A stretch of DNA of 64,000 nucleotides, taken from assembly GCA_948567375.1 (NCBI GenBank), contig OX419755.1, forward strand, positions 43,467,001 to 43,531,000. The letters are read 5' to 3'. The position numbers were made by a program, and so were the translations under genes. This document shows positions 10,001 through 19,769 of this stretch, in pieces; the stretch's first letter is position 1, and every line of letters starts with the position of its first letter. The notes beneath the pieces were generated by a model. It ran no database searches, was not told the origin of the DNA, and was given only the letters and a program-made list of their open reading frames with translations. Source of the stretch: Lunularia cruciata. Its lineage: Eukaryota > Streptophyta > Marchantiopsida > Lunulariales > Lunulariaceae.

Positions 10001-12576
10001 GGACAGGATGAAAATTATATGTCGACCAGAAATGTCATGTAAACAAGATATGTGCATTTCGAAATGAGTATTAAATCTGTAAAGGAGATTAAGTGAATAT
10101 AACAAATCGAATGTAAACTGAAACAAAGGCATAATAGCAACTTATCGAGAGCAACACAAGTATAGAACTAGTAATTAACATGTAAACGATAACAGCTATG
10201 TCAAAAAGTATTATACATTACGTAATTGAACACCCACAAGAGGATAGGGTACGAGGAAATGAGGGTAGGAGCCGTCCAAAGAACGGGGGATGCAGAGCGA
10301 AGCGTTTGAGGACTGGATATGAGGAGATGAGAGCAGAAGCCGTTCAGAGGACTGGATAGAGTATATTGCAGCATGCACTATGGATGCATGGGTCCTAAAA
10401 CGCTAACAACTGAAGGAAGCAGAAGGCGGCCATAGTAAATCTCCACGAAAGCACTTACCACTTCATCAGTGCCTAACGCATTGCCAAAGTAGCTGAGCAA
10501 ATGTCAGTACCCCTAGTATCGAGTTTCTGTTTGAAAACTCATGAGTGCCAAGGCAAAACCGGTTGGGAAGTAAAGCCGCTTAAAGTAATAACGAAACTGA
10601 GTAAGGAAAAAGTTGGACGTTTGCAGGAACCAGTAAGGTCATGTAGTGAACTACTATGAAGCCTATCATACATTTGTGAAAATTGGAAAAGGCTCTTTAG
10701 GTGAAGTAAAGAGCATGAATAGGAATAAGCAGAATAAATCGAAGTGCAGAATAATCCCGAGCAAAAGAAGAATGTATAATCGTGAGCAGGAGAACGGAAA
10801 GGACTCGAGACGTACCTTGTTAATACCTGAAGGGAAACATCGATTAGTACAGACAGCAAGCCAAATATAGCAAAGTTACCCGATGATGTATCACCAAGGA
10901 GAGCGGGAAAAAGAGAGGACTGGATATGAGGATATGAGAGCAGAAGCCGTTCAAAGAACGGGGGATATTGTATATCGCAGCATGATCTATGAACGCATGA
11001 CTCCTAAGACACTAAACACTGGAAGACAGGCGGTCATAGTAAGCCTTCATAAAAGCACTAACGACTTCATCATTGCCTAACCCAGTGGCGAACTAGCTGG
11101 GCCAATGCCAATATCCCTCGTACCGACTTTCCATTCAAAAGCTCATGAGTGCCAGAAAAATATTGTTCGATGGAGTGAAAGGTCTTCAGCACTTGGAGAT
11201 TGAACAACGCCATCTCCTCTAAGATATATCCATTCTTCTAAATTTGATGTCACGCCGACCGCGAGTTACTGTTAGCTCATGATGTTATACTGATGGCCAG
11301 GTGCACATTCACCAGCCATTGCCTCTAAGCTAACAGAGAAGCAACCTTAGCAAACAGCCCACATTGCCCATTGAGAGGACTCCGCACGGACTAGATAGCT
11401 AGCTCTAAAAGCAAGCTCAAGGCTAACTCACCTCAAATTGAAAAACAAGTCGTGGTGAATTTGCTCCCCAGTACTTTGCAGCCTTCAGCTTGTTTATATG
11501 CTCTATAAAGACAAAGCGTAATACAGAATCCATAACCTGTCAAAAGCAGTTCCCGAGTAAAGACAACCAATTTGCATCTTTGCTTCAGAAGTATTTCTGC
11601 ATTTAGTGCCATGAAGGAAAGAACAGGTAGCTCCTCTAGCTTCCCGTGAAAGCAAAAATCAAATGTGACATGATGCACAGTTGATGGTAGAAAGGTTATA
11701 CGGTTCACCTCAGCCCGGATATCAGGAAATCGAATTACGTTGTCGACCTTCTCCTTGAATACCACTGCAGAAATGAAAGATCGTAGAACCTTATGCTTTT
11801 GATACTTCTGCATACTGAGAAGGAGTGTAATGGTGGTCCACCTGAATTGTATGTCTCATTTGCAAGACTGTTTAGAAGCAAACTCTCAGCAATTTTCGCC
11901 CAGTACTCAAACCATTTGCACCTACCTTCTAAAGATTTTAACCAACTCACATGCTCTTCTATATATAATCAGGGATGCCCACGAGCTCTGTGTTGAACAA
12001 TGAGGGAGAGTTTCTTGGTGCCGAGCACAACATAAATACCGAGCACAACAGCAATCATAGATCTTGACGTAAAAGGTCCTCACACCATTCTTGCCCTCCC
12101 TCAAGAGTGTCAACTGTAATTTTACCATCACTGTGAAGAATAACATCCACGCATTTGAAGCACTCCACCACCTTGTACGGGATGACAAATTCCGCGTCAT
12201 CTTTGCAAATCAGTCTTAAGTACCCATCTTCAGGTGAGGTCACTTCCAGCAGAGAGGGCCCGATAACACTCTTCCCCTCGAGAATTACAACGTCGTCTAA
12301 AAAATTCGACTGGTGCGCATTTCTTCTGTATTTCTGCTTCCAAGGCTTGAGTTCGTTCTTGCTCTCAACCATGCCCTCCTCAACTTTTACCTCTCCCAAG
12401 TCTTCAAGCACTCTTAATTCAGCACTAACATTAGGATCACCCTTCCGATCATGCTCTTCTGTGGTCGGATCTTCACTGCTCTGATTGCTCTCCGATTCGG
12501 CGGCATCCACTTCGGTGAGGACGTCATCGCCTTGCAACACGGATTTTACATTGATCTCCATCGAGACTAGCGACAT
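3902..12576 (-). CDS. Split host gene with SKP1/Elongin-C-like domain (spliced; 5 exons recognised)
   Basis: The exons (minus) are 12576-12084, 11764-11709, 11536-11432, 4672-4570, and probably 4037-3902. The first four join with matching phases (1, 0, 0) at GT-AG sites to give one protein: an acidic N-terminal region of about 110 residues, then a POZ fold in the order seen in SKP1 and Elongin C. Landmarks are LRLICKDDAEFVIP (first strands), NVIRFPDIRAE then VMDSVLRFVFIEH (middle), and VEPGQVMELIYAAHFLGI with DLLNVTATMVARHF (C-terminal helices). SKP1/Elongin C proteins bridge cullin ubiquitin ligases to substrate receptors in nucleus and cytosol; that role is inferred from fold only. It is not a normal SKP1, because the N-terminal extension is extra and the usual GKTPEEIR helix was not found. 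Intron 3 is about 6.8 kb and filled by transposons. Further 3' exons are not identified, and the gene may be broken. Confidence 0.72.
4570..4672 (-). CDS. Host gene exon 4 (103 nt), C-terminal helices of the POZ fold
   Basis: The acceptor is GCTTGAAG|GTGGAG (AG at 4674-4673) and the donor is CCAAG|GTACTT. It encodes VEPGQVMELIYAAHFLGI followed by QDLLNVTATMVARHFQ. This matches the SKP1/Elongin C helix pair (PE..xELxxAANFLxI, LLDLTCxxVA). It continues exon 3 in phase 0. Family-A repeat DNA begins about 30 bases upstream of the acceptor, so the 3' end of intron 3 is partly transposon-derived. Confidence 0.78.
4703..4960 (+). repeat. Family-A repeat, two units
   Basis: Two neighbouring units share the order: hairpin core (CTGTTC ACG GAACAG at 4711-4725; CCCCGTTC GTA GAACGGGG near 4837-4855), then GATCCAGAACCCACT or GACCCAGAACCCACT, then a GAACCG...GCATATG stretch. 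Further copies of the core are near 5275, 5370, 5790, 10270, 10335, 10945 and 14125. The units have no ORF. They lie in intron 3 of the host gene. Confidence 0.65.
4957..5105 (+). repeat. 82-bp tandem duplication
   Basis: The segments 4957-5023 and 5039-5105 are identical over about 67 bases (period 82), starting ACATTTACTAATAAGCGG and ending CATCATGGAA. Perfect identity in an otherwise eroded intron points to a recent duplication. A related copy of the ACTAGTATGCATC part occurs near 14325 in another family-A remnant. Confidence 0.85.
5140..5680 (+). repeat. Family-A repeat remnants
   Basis: This holds the GGACTGGATAGAGTATAT...CTAAGACAC block (5190-5245), also found at about 10340-10410, 10960-11020 and, in a worn form, 15270-15330. 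Hairpin cores follow near 5268-5300 and 5365-5400. No coding capacity is seen. Confidence 0.55.
5691..5754 (+). repeat. Two adjacent perfect hairpins
   Basis: The first is 5691-5706 with 5710-5725 (16-bp arms, AGAGTGGAAATCCTTC and its complement, 3-nt loop). The second is 5728-5738 with 5744-5754 (11-bp arms, TTTACTTCCCC, 5-nt loop). Only two bases separate them. Both are perfect. No ORF or known element end is associated. Confidence 0.9.
5780..6110 (+). repeat. Family-A repeat remnant
   Basis: It starts with a worn core (GAAAGCAGAAGCCCTCTGGGAACGGG). At 5895-6010 it shares a block (CGAATGTAACCTGAAGCAAAGG, then GATAACAGCTATG) with 10100-10200, including the order of parts. No gene is seen. 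Confidence 0.55.
6273..6536 (-). repeat. Copia 3' LTR
   Basis: Read on the minus strand it starts TGTTAGATATTAG after the tract AAGAGGGAG and ends CTCACA. It keeps CTGTTCAC repeats and the TATA box followed by the palindrome ATAATCCCAG TTG CTGGGATTAT. No clear target duplication is testable, because the other end is lost. Confidence 0.8.
6569..9809 (-). pseudogene. Copia polyprotein (protease part, integrase, RT, RNase H), broken
   Basis: In order on the minus strand: end of protease (9809-9567); GAG-pre-integrase zinc region (CSPCLHG near 9320); integrase core with HSDVCGP, RSDNGGEY and NGVAERKNRTL supplying the D, D, E triad; a long RT part (8680 onward) with WIFRKKYDAQG and LYVDD; and RNase H to the stop at 6569. 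Breaks: frameshifts near 9000-9050 and 8860-8880 and inside protease; a TGA at 6988-6986 where sister copies have CGA (a C-to-T change), splitting RNase H. Otherwise the frame 8680-6986 is intact over 564 codons, so the insertion is not very old. Confidence 0.9.
9861..10620 (+). repeat. Family-A repeat, large composite copies
   Basis: 9861-9985 carries the block AGCTGAGCAAAGTGCCAGTA...CCAAGGCAAACTCGG, repeated at 10490-10575, in worn form at 11093-11160 and further worn near 44810-44960. 10100-10200 matches 5895-6010. 10255-10345 holds two hairpin cores. 9911-9935 is a short tandem of GGCAA. No ORF is supported. Confidence 0.6.
10905..11165 (+). repeat. Family-A repeat copy
   Basis: It aligns in order with 10300-10575: ACTGGATATGAGGA, core GCCGTTC AAA GAACGGGG, CGCAGCATG...CGCATGACTCCTAAGACAC, AGGCGGTCATAGTAA, CTAACGACTTCATCA, then CTCATGAGTGCCA. 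It is the last insertion before exon 3 of the host gene. Confidence 0.6.
11432..11536 (-). CDS. Host gene exon 3 (105 nt, phase 0)
   Basis: The acceptor is CTTTTGACAG|GTTATGG and the donor is TTTGAG|GTGAGT, the best donor in the gene. It has 35 codons with no stop, encoding VMDSVLRFVFIEH, a loop with KLKAAKYWGANS, then RLVFQFE. The position corresponds to the VLSKVCMYFTYK...FPI segment of Elongin C, with a somewhat longer loop. The next exon must begin with an acidic-proline turn (xEPxx), exactly what 4672 provides 6.8 kb away. Confidence 0.78.
11709..11764 (-). CDS. Host gene exon 2 (56 nt)
   Basis: It lies between a strong acceptor (pyrimidine run ending TTTCTGCAG, AG at 11766-11765) and the donor GAG|GTGAAC. 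Two leading bases complete the codon left by exon 1. It encodes VFKEKVDNVIRFPDIRAE, which aligns with the Elongin C stretch around NEVNFREIPSHV. The match in phase and in family position is the reason for calling so short an exon. Confidence 0.75.
12084..12576 (-). CDS. Host gene exon 1: acidic N-terminus and start of POZ fold
   Basis: The ATG at 12576-12574 follows an in-frame TGA, so it is the first possible start in this exon; a second in-frame ATG at 12561 has a better context (TCGATGG). There are 164 codons plus one base, ending T|GTGAGG at 12084/12083. About the first 100 residues are Glu/Ser/Asp-rich and probably disordered. Then come DDVVILEGKSVIG and the POZ-like LRLICKDDAEFVIPYK. 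The frame runs on to a stop at 12055, but the sequence after 12084 no longer fits the family and the donor is good. A donor-like GTAAGT at 12744, in a short open frame from 12909, could mark an upstream exon. Confidence 0.72.
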
Positions 12577-13540
12577 CAAATTTTTTCGCCGAGATGTGAA
12601 ATTTCAACAAGCAGCATTATTTATGAAACTTCCCCAAATGCAATTTGGCGCAACACAATTTTATTCTAGCTGGCTTGCTGCAGGCGAGAGCAGCTTGTCT
12701 GCAGGTCAGACTCAGCTTCTCGACCTTGAAATGCGCAGACTTACAAGATCGAAACTATCCTTTGCTGAATCAAAAGCTAAGACTACACGAGTATGGAAGG
12801 CGCGTCCACTAGTGGAACATCTGCGACTAAGAATTGCGCACATTTCTGTCGGTAGAGGGAGTGACAGAATGTTCCAGATAGCCGTAATCAAGGACATTCC
12901 CGCACGCAATTCACGAAATCAAATTGATTAACAATCCTACAATAGCTGAAGAAATCTTATTACGGTTCGGGGAGCTGAAATTGTCCAAGAGCTCGGATTT
13001 TGTAGTACTGTATGCTCACAACCAAAAGGGAATCCAGGATACTTTCAGTCACACTCCCGATCACAAGATCATGGCGGATCACTAAGTTGTCCCCATCCCA
13101 TTACGAAAAGATCGGTCCGTCCTTGGAGAGGAGGTACTGGACTCTCTCTCGCCTTCAGTGACCTTATGACCGGGGCTGGTCATGATCTCGATTCATTGAA
13201 AGGTCCACACATGATCCATTGCATTCATCGTGCCAGATGCAATCTCCCCCTCCCCATTACGACTCATAAATTCATAATTGATGTCAAGACACTCTCCTGC
13301 CATAGATACACAATGGAGTTGATTGACTGTAGCAGGAGCGTTCAGTACGTTAGGACCGAGTTACTAATTTGGTGTAGAGAATCCAGAGAAAGAGAACATG
13401 AAGGGAAGGGAATTTGTCTAGTCATGGGAAAGAGGTTAACCCGGAAGAGAGCCGAATGGGATAGATAAAAGGTTGATGAATATGGATGGAGTCAGAAAGC
13501 AAAGAAGAACTTCTCTCGCCTGGGTTTAAAACTCCTCATG
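12577..13540. other. Upstream region of the host gene
   Basis: This is less AT-rich than its surroundings and has no transposon similarity that I can see, so it is probably low-copy sequence with the promoter and 5' UTR of the minus-strand gene. Open frames (12485-12931 plus, 12909-12712 minus, 13166-13468 plus) show no recognisable family. The minus one ends at a donor-like GTAAGT (12744) and might be a 5' exon. Confidence 0.4.
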
Positions 13541-14112
13541 AATTGTAGTTTTATTTTAAACTGTAAATGTTTTAAATGATAAACAAGATCATTATTTTGA
13601 AATTATGTTATAGCATGAATTTTGTTTAGACCAATACATGTTTGATCGAATATGTTAATAATTGGTGCACCCTCAACACATTGTTCGTAGTATTGGCCCA
13701 TGACTATCCTATTACTTAATTCCCACAAAAAAAATTAGAATGAGTCATAGCCAAGTAGCTTGCACGATCATGGGACAATGGACATTTTCAATAAGATTGT
13801 GAGATTTTTATTGAAATTTTTTTTCCTATATTTTATTCAAAATATATTTCTAATATTTTATTGAAACTAATATCTAAAAGAACAAGTCTTTTCAATTTAT
13901 AAGCTTCACAATTGAAATTTTGACGCCGTACAATGATACTTTTGTCTCTAAAAATGATCTAATCTAAAAAATGGAAGAAATGAGGATTATTATAACTATA
14001 ACACTATATACCTCCTTTCAAAGGCAAGTATGGACGTCATAACTTCCTCAAGTTTCATTTGTGTGAAACGATTCTTTGTAATATGGTAAAAAGTATTTAT
14101 TCCATTCTTTAT
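13541..14112. other. AT-rich intergenic DNA
   Basis: Very AT-rich, with poly-A/T runs. No ORF, repeat or RNA gene is recognised. Confidence 0.6.
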
Positions 14113-14390
14113 GTACAGGAAATGAGAGCAGAAGCCGTTCGAAGGACGGACGGAGATCCAGAACCACTAAGTGCATATGCAGATGAAATGTAATCATGAA
14201 CGTAAGCAAAAAAAAATGACTAGCATCTAAGGAAATGGATATTAAATAAAACTAACAATACGAAGGGAGGCCGAAGTGAAAACACCATTGAAATATATCA
14301 TGAGTAACACTTGGATAGAACTAAACTAGTATGCATCTTGTAACAACAAGCAAGACACGGTTAAGCATCTCAATGCAAACTCGAGTAGGA
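14113..14390 (+). repeat. Family-A repeat remnant
   Basis: The core GAGAGCAGAAGCCGTTCGAA followed by GATCCAGAACCACTAAGTGC, then ACTAGTATGCATC and a CAAGACAC...TTAAGCATCT block (14320-14370). The same order is seen at 4840-5135. Confidence 0.55.
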
Positions 14391-14449
14391 TTATAAAATC
14401 GGGAGACATTGAGCCAAGAGCACTACACAAAGCATTCACGGAGAAGAAG

Positions 14450-15130
14450 TTTCATTATTCATTATTAATTCTCGTTCAAGATGTAGTATGAGGTTCCTAT
14501 AGAAGAGAGGATATTTGGCTATCTTGCTAACTATGCTCATCTAATATGTTCACCAATGAAACTTAGTCAACGGTTAGCGGTATTAGGAGCTCTCATTGAG
14601 TCTAGGCCTCTCCCTCCCAAGTTACCAAACATCTCTTTAGAGGAAGTATATCACATAGTTCAACTATAAATTACTTTTTCTTTCTCCATGCTAGGGATAG
14701 GTGTGGGCGGTTGTTACTCCTGAGCTTTCAGCCTTTTTGCTTGGACCCAGTGCTTGTATTCTCCATTGAGGAGAAGTCCCATCATTAATTTAATGGTCTT
14801 CTCTAATATGTAGCATGGGGTCTCTATAGAGGAGAGGAGTTTTGACTATCTTGCCAACTATGTTCACCTCATACTACATTCACTTTTGCCAGCTGGTCTC
14901 ATTCACCCTCTAGTGATCAAAGGCATTGACAATAAGAGCTCCCATCATATCTAGACTTCTCTCTTCCCATTTACCAAATATACCTTTAGAAGACCTCTAC
15001 CACATAGTTCAACTATAAGTTACTTTCTAGGTAACTTTGCTTCTTTCTCCATGCTAGGTATAGTATCGCTGTTTCTCCTTGGTTTTTAGCCCATTTTGTT
15101 TGGGCTTTGAGTTTGTATTCTCCTTCTACA
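14450..15130 (+). repeat. Diverged tandem duplication, period about 327 bp
   Basis: Unit 1 (about 14450-14780) and unit 2 (about 14781-15130) share, in order, a GTAGTATGAGG/GTAGCATGGGG block, TATCTTGCTAACTATG, CACATAGTTCAACTATAA, TTTCTCCATGCTAGG and GTTTGTATTCTCC or GCTTGTATTCTCC. Non-coding as far as I can see. Confidence 0.65.
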
Positions 15131-15354
15131 CTTCTTGGGACTCTTGTATTTCCATTTCTTTTTTCCTTTTGGGTATATTGTTCGGCCTTATGGCCTCTTC
15201 TCAAAGTAAGAAAAGTGGAATGAAATAGGAGAGGAGTGTATGGTGTATTGGGTAGGTTGGAGTAAAGCATGAGAAGATCGGATAGTGTATATAGCATTAT
15301 GTGTTATGAATGCATAAGTTCTAAAAACTAGACATCAAAAGAAAGAAAACATGC

Positions 15355-15905
15355 AACCTCTTAGGATAAATAGAAGGATATGAAGACCCTATCAAACTAA
15401 ACAAGGATAAAGCATAAGAGGTAAAATGGGACTAAGTTCCAATAGTATCCGCATGCAAATTTTGTCCTACAACACCCAAGAAACTTGAGCTATGGAAATC
15501 ATATGATTTATATATTACTAAAACATTCAAAGAATCATCTCCCAGTTTGATTGCTCTCCTATGGATTGCACCAGCTAGTGCTCTTTGCTTAGCAATATAC
15601 GCATAGTATCTAAATTAGGAAAGTAGAAGTATCACTCCTTGACATCTACTATGTTAAGCTCTTGTGCACTCCTTGACAAATGTGTTAAATACCACATCCA
15701 TCACTGCATATACCCCCAAGGTTAGAGGAACAAAGAGGTGACCTTGTTGCATACTCCTATACTTGGAGACCTTGGTAACTGCCACACTACTTTCCACCCA
15801 TCTAAGAAGATATGTAATCAACTCCTCCAAAACTATATCACTTGTGCAACCTATAACCACAATATACACAACTATCACTTGATCATCTTGGATCATGTAC
15901 AAGTC
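15355..15905 (-). mobile_element. LINE 3' tail, copy 1 (diverged)
   Basis: The minus strand encodes the end of a LINE protein: MIQDDQVI, then KYRSMQQGHLFVPLTLGVY and FNTFVKEC (15902-15654), with frame breaks after that. It aligns over its whole length with 25934-26512. The downstream part (15360-15560) matches the LINE 3' UTR found at 22490, 25934 and 61342. It is the most worn of the four copies; I could not find a target duplication. Confidence 0.65.
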
Positions 15906-17212
15906 TTCTTTGACTCATGTCATCTACAAAGATACTCCTTCTACATGAGGTATCCATTCTCTTGTGCCATGGCAAACACTATATCTCTAATGGCATCATG
16001 GGTAACTATCCTCTATCTTCCAAAGCAAAACCAAGTTATATAAACCCTTACTATATTTATTACTATCTTTATTACTCACAAATGAGTAATGAAGGTACAA
16101 TCAGGTAGACCAAACCTAGGTGGAACCTCATTGTTATAAAGAAATTAGTTGGTACAAGTTGGAACGTCCAACACATGGTCGAGCAAGGATTCAAGAGCTT
16201 GCACTCTTACTAGAGCAAGAGCAAAGATATGCCTTAGTAGCATGGGAATGGATGAGTCAATTAAGACTATAGATGGATAAGTAGCTAACTACAAGAAATT
16301 ATAATGCATTGTGGGATCCACATTTGCTTCACTTGAGCCAAATTTTTTACTTTTGTTATGTTATTAATTTCAATACAAAGTATAGCAAGAGCTTTGGAAA
16401 AAAGACCAAAAAATGATATTGTTGTTAAACAAATATCTCATGAGGTAAGGGAGACAAGATGAAGTTCAAACATGCTCTTGCAATAGATACAAAAATTCCT
16501 CATACAAAAACTATGACCTAGTTCAAGGGCATGAGGATGAAGAGTTTGTATCATGACTTGGATTACCCAAAAGCCATAATTCTTACAAACATCTAAAATG
16601 CAAATGAGGCTTGGGAATACAAAGATGTCAAATGTAGTATGATGAAATTTATGTTCTTACACAATTTTTCTATGATGATTTTCTATAAATGCAAAGTTCT
16701 GCCATCAAACAAGCATTGCCAAAACTCAAGTGCTCCATATGAAGCATTGCCAAAGAATAGAATTTTGACCATTTGTTGCCAAATAACATGCATTTAATAT
16801 GCAATCACTACAATGGTTGAAGGACGGACTGGTTTTGGTAGAACTATAAAATGATGTCCTCAACTTTTCACTTTTCACTTTTCACTTTTCATGCTCTCAA
16901 AGTTTTGTTGTGTAGAAATTTGTCCTTGATCTTGATGGGATTCACTTTTGTTGAGAAAGTGTCAAGACTTGAGAGTTGTTGAAAGAAGGTGTTGGTGATA
17001 GGGTAGATTCTTGAATTAGAATATACGACAATGGCAGAATGAACCTTAGAGGTGAGAAACATGGTGAGATAAGGCAAACCTAAAGAGATGATAGCAAACC
17101 TCCTAAAATCTTTGAGTGGGGCTTATATTGCAGATCATATTACATAAAAAGTAGAAATCTAGAGTTCTTATTGTAGTATTGGATTTTTTCCAACATATCC
17201 CCTCTAGAGGAG
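15906..17212. other. No recognised gene
   Basis: Short degenerate open stretches only (for example around 16145-16260, reading LQELALLLEQEQRYALVAW on the plus strand), perhaps transposon relics. 16860-16890 is a four-unit run of the heptamer ACTTTTC. Nothing else is supportable. Confidence 0.5.
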
Positions 17213-18106
17213 TGTAATACCATTAGGTAGATATATTACCTAGAGGTGTAAATTGGATTAGTAATATTTGGAAGGATGTTGTATATAATGGTCTAAGTAG
17301 ATCAGATAGAGGTATCACCAAAAGAGTATTTCTACTAGTAGAGCAAAGATCAAAAATACCCTAAAAACTTCAAAGTCAAATTTGGAGTCCTAAATGGATG
17401 AATTAGGCCTCAAAAATTGAAAAAAATCTCCTTCTCTTTTGGGAGAAAAGGTGTTGCATTCTATAATACCAATAGCTAGACATATTATCTAGAGGTGGAA
17501 ATTGGCTTGGAAACATCTAGAAGGATAATATATATGATGGACTGAGAAGATAAGATAGAGGTGTCACCAAAAGAGTACTTCCACCATTAGGGCAAGAGCC
17601 AAAAACACCCTGAAAATTTTAGAGCTAATTTTGGAAGCCTAAACTTTAGAGCTAATTTTGGAAGCCTAAATGGATAAATTAGGCCTTGAAAATGGAAATA
17701 TTCCACCTCCTATTGGGAAAAAAGGCTTGCCTTCTCTCTCTCTCTCTTTCTCTCTCTCCCTAATTGTCCCATTGAGAGCTTTCCACCAATACTTCACCCA
17801 TGCAATTTTGAGCTTCCTACAAGAAGATTCTCTTTGGTCAAACCTGTTTGACCAACTTGATAGGACAAGGACCAACATGTCACCCATCCATGCAACTAAT
17901 CTAAGGAAAGAGCTCACTAACATGTCACCCATCCATGTATGTAATCCAATGACGGAGCTTCCTTTGTAGAGGATCCTCTTTGCTATATAATAAAAACAAG
18001 GTGCTCTTTTGGGGCATTGGAGTATTGAGAAATGAAGTGTTGTGTTTCTATTGTGTTTCTTCTCTTATGTTTCTCTTGAGGGTTCTCTTGTCCTCAAAAT
18101 ATTACA
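17213..18106 (+). mobile_element. Solo LTR, family C, with perfect target duplication
   Basis: It begins TGTAATACC and ends ATATTACA, flanked on both sides by AGGAG (17208-17212 and 18107-18111), as expected of an LTR-element integration reduced to one LTR. A TATATAATAAAA box is at about 17982. The first half consists of a doubled segment (17213-17460 and 17461-17700, sharing ATCACCAAAAGAGTA, TAGAGCAA and TGGATGAATTAGGCC blocks). A CT-rich run lies at 17730-17760. Two minus-strand copies are nested in Gypsy G2. Confidence 0.85.
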
Positions 18107-18437
18107 AGGAGATTTGTAATAATACCCACATGAGAGACAAAACATTGAGACAAAACCCTATGTTATGGGTAGAAGACCACTAACTATGACCACCACAACT
18201 TACATAAACACTCCATAAAAGTGACTAAGAGTTTCAAAGCCAAAATACAAGACTCATTTTCTGACCAGGTAGATGACTTAAAAGATCCCACTAGACAATT
18301 CATCACCAAAACCATCATAAAACTCTTCAAGTTAAAAAAATAGGCTATCTAAACCTAAACCAAGCAATTTTCTTCTAGCTTCTACATGAAGGAAAACTTG
18401 TAAGTTGGGAAAAATTATTTTAACAACACATGAATGA

Positions 18438-18825
18438 TGTAACAATATGGAGTTTAGCGACAAAGTTAGTAGGGCTAACAAAGTAGCAAATAAGACACAT
18501 TAGCCTAGAATATTCCAAAAGTATCTAGCTTAGCTTAGCTTGCATCTCAAGTAAGTAGCTTCTAGAAGGTTCCAACTAGCTTAGCTTGCATGCCAATTAA
18601 GTGACTTCTAGAAGGAAGCTTCTTGAGAAGGTTCCCAATTAACTTGGCTTGCACTCCAAGAAAGTGGCTCAAGAAAACTTCTTGAGAAGCTTCTCAAGAG
18701 CCTTGTATGATCCCTATAAATACAAGAGCCGAAGCTCATGCTAGGCATTTGGAGTTTTCTCTCATTCAAGTGTCTCAATGTGAGCTTCTATTCCTTATTT
18801 CTCTCCTCGGTTACGGTCTTTTATA
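18438..18825 (+). repeat. G1 5' LTR with TTC/GAA arrays
   Basis: It opens TGTAACAATATGGAG. The middle is a series of AGCTTAGCTTGC...AAGTAAGTAGCTTCTAGAAGG units containing TTCTAGAA and GAAGCTTC palindromes (18555-18700). Then TATAAATA (18715-18722), and the end is GGTCTTTTATA. At 388 bp it is longer than its partner (307 bp) because of unequal numbers of internal units. Confidence 0.85.
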
Positions 18826-18845
18826 TTGATATTAAAGTAGGAATG
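18826..18845 (+). other. Degenerate primer binding site
   Basis: TTGATATTAAAGTAGG stands where sister elements have TTGGTATCAGAGCAAG, the complement of the initiator-methionine tRNA 3' end. It is several bases off, consistent with the age of G1. Confidence 0.7.
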
Positions 18846-19199
18846 GGATGGATGGAATTTATGGACCAGCAAATCCACTTTGGCCAAACTATTGGGATTT
18901 TCATGTCCAAATATTACCCAAGCATTGTGTCACCCAATTCATCACCTTGCATTTTGGGCAATATTTTCTGCATATGATCACCTTGTCTGAGGAACCCTTG
19001 ATACTTCTGGTTGTAACTTATGGAGACCGGTGGAGGTGTTGTATCTATGTGTTAATCAATTTGATAAATTGAGAGTATCGGGATAGAGTAGTAATTATGG
19101 CAAAAATACCAAACGTTATCCTTGCAATGCAACAACAAATCAAGCACCTTACTTGATTGTTGGATGAAAAAGAGCAACAACAACAAGAACACATAGAGA

Positions 19200-19755
19200 G
19201 GGCACCAATTTGAGATGGACACAATTGCATTTGATTTCCAAAACCCAAGGTGTTTGAAGGTAAGAATCTTTTGGGAACAATGGATAATTTTGTGTTTGAC
19301 TGCAAACATTACTTTGAAGCCATCAACCTTCAAGATGAATAAAAACATATTCTTTTGGCTTCTAGTCAATTGGATGGCGTGACAAAACTTTGGTGGCAAT
19401 TCCAAGTAGAGCAAACTAAATGATAGATTGTTGCACCAATTTTGACATGGGCAGAATTCAAGGATGCAATACTTGGTCAATTTCAAACTATAAATGCCAC
19501 CCGAGCTACACGAGATAACTTGGCGGAGTTGAAGTAGAATGGCTCTATAAGGAGCTACATCACACAATTTCAGAATATCATCATGCAAATTCTAGATATA
19601 CAAGAAGGTGAAGTTTTGGATCAATTTTTGCAAGGATTGAAACCACAAACCAAATTGGAAGTGACCATACGGGAACCACAAAATGTAGAAGAAGTCATGC
19701 AATTTGCTGATTGCTTTGATTCCTTGGCTATGACAACTTGGTCTCAATCTTGACC
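19200..19755 (+). pseudogene. Gypsy gag, broken
   Basis: Capsid-type Gypsy gag, with PKVFEGKNLLG, FVFDCKHYFEAI, QLDGVTKLWWQF and (around 19600) ILDIQEGEVLDQFLQGL in frame pieces separated by several stops. The zinc knuckle expected at the end is not recognisable. Gag would form the particle that packages element RNA. Confidence 0.75.
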
Positions 19756-19769
19756 TACACAAAGCCTAC

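Noticed and set aside
12155-12484. Plus-strand ORFs 12155-12484 and 12485-12931
   Set aside because: They are antisense to exon 1 and its upstream region, with no family and compositional bias explained by the real gene.
13166-13468. 100-codon plus ORF upstream of the host gene
   Set aside because: No recognisable domain, no splice context and no homologous copy; kept only as part of the upstream region.
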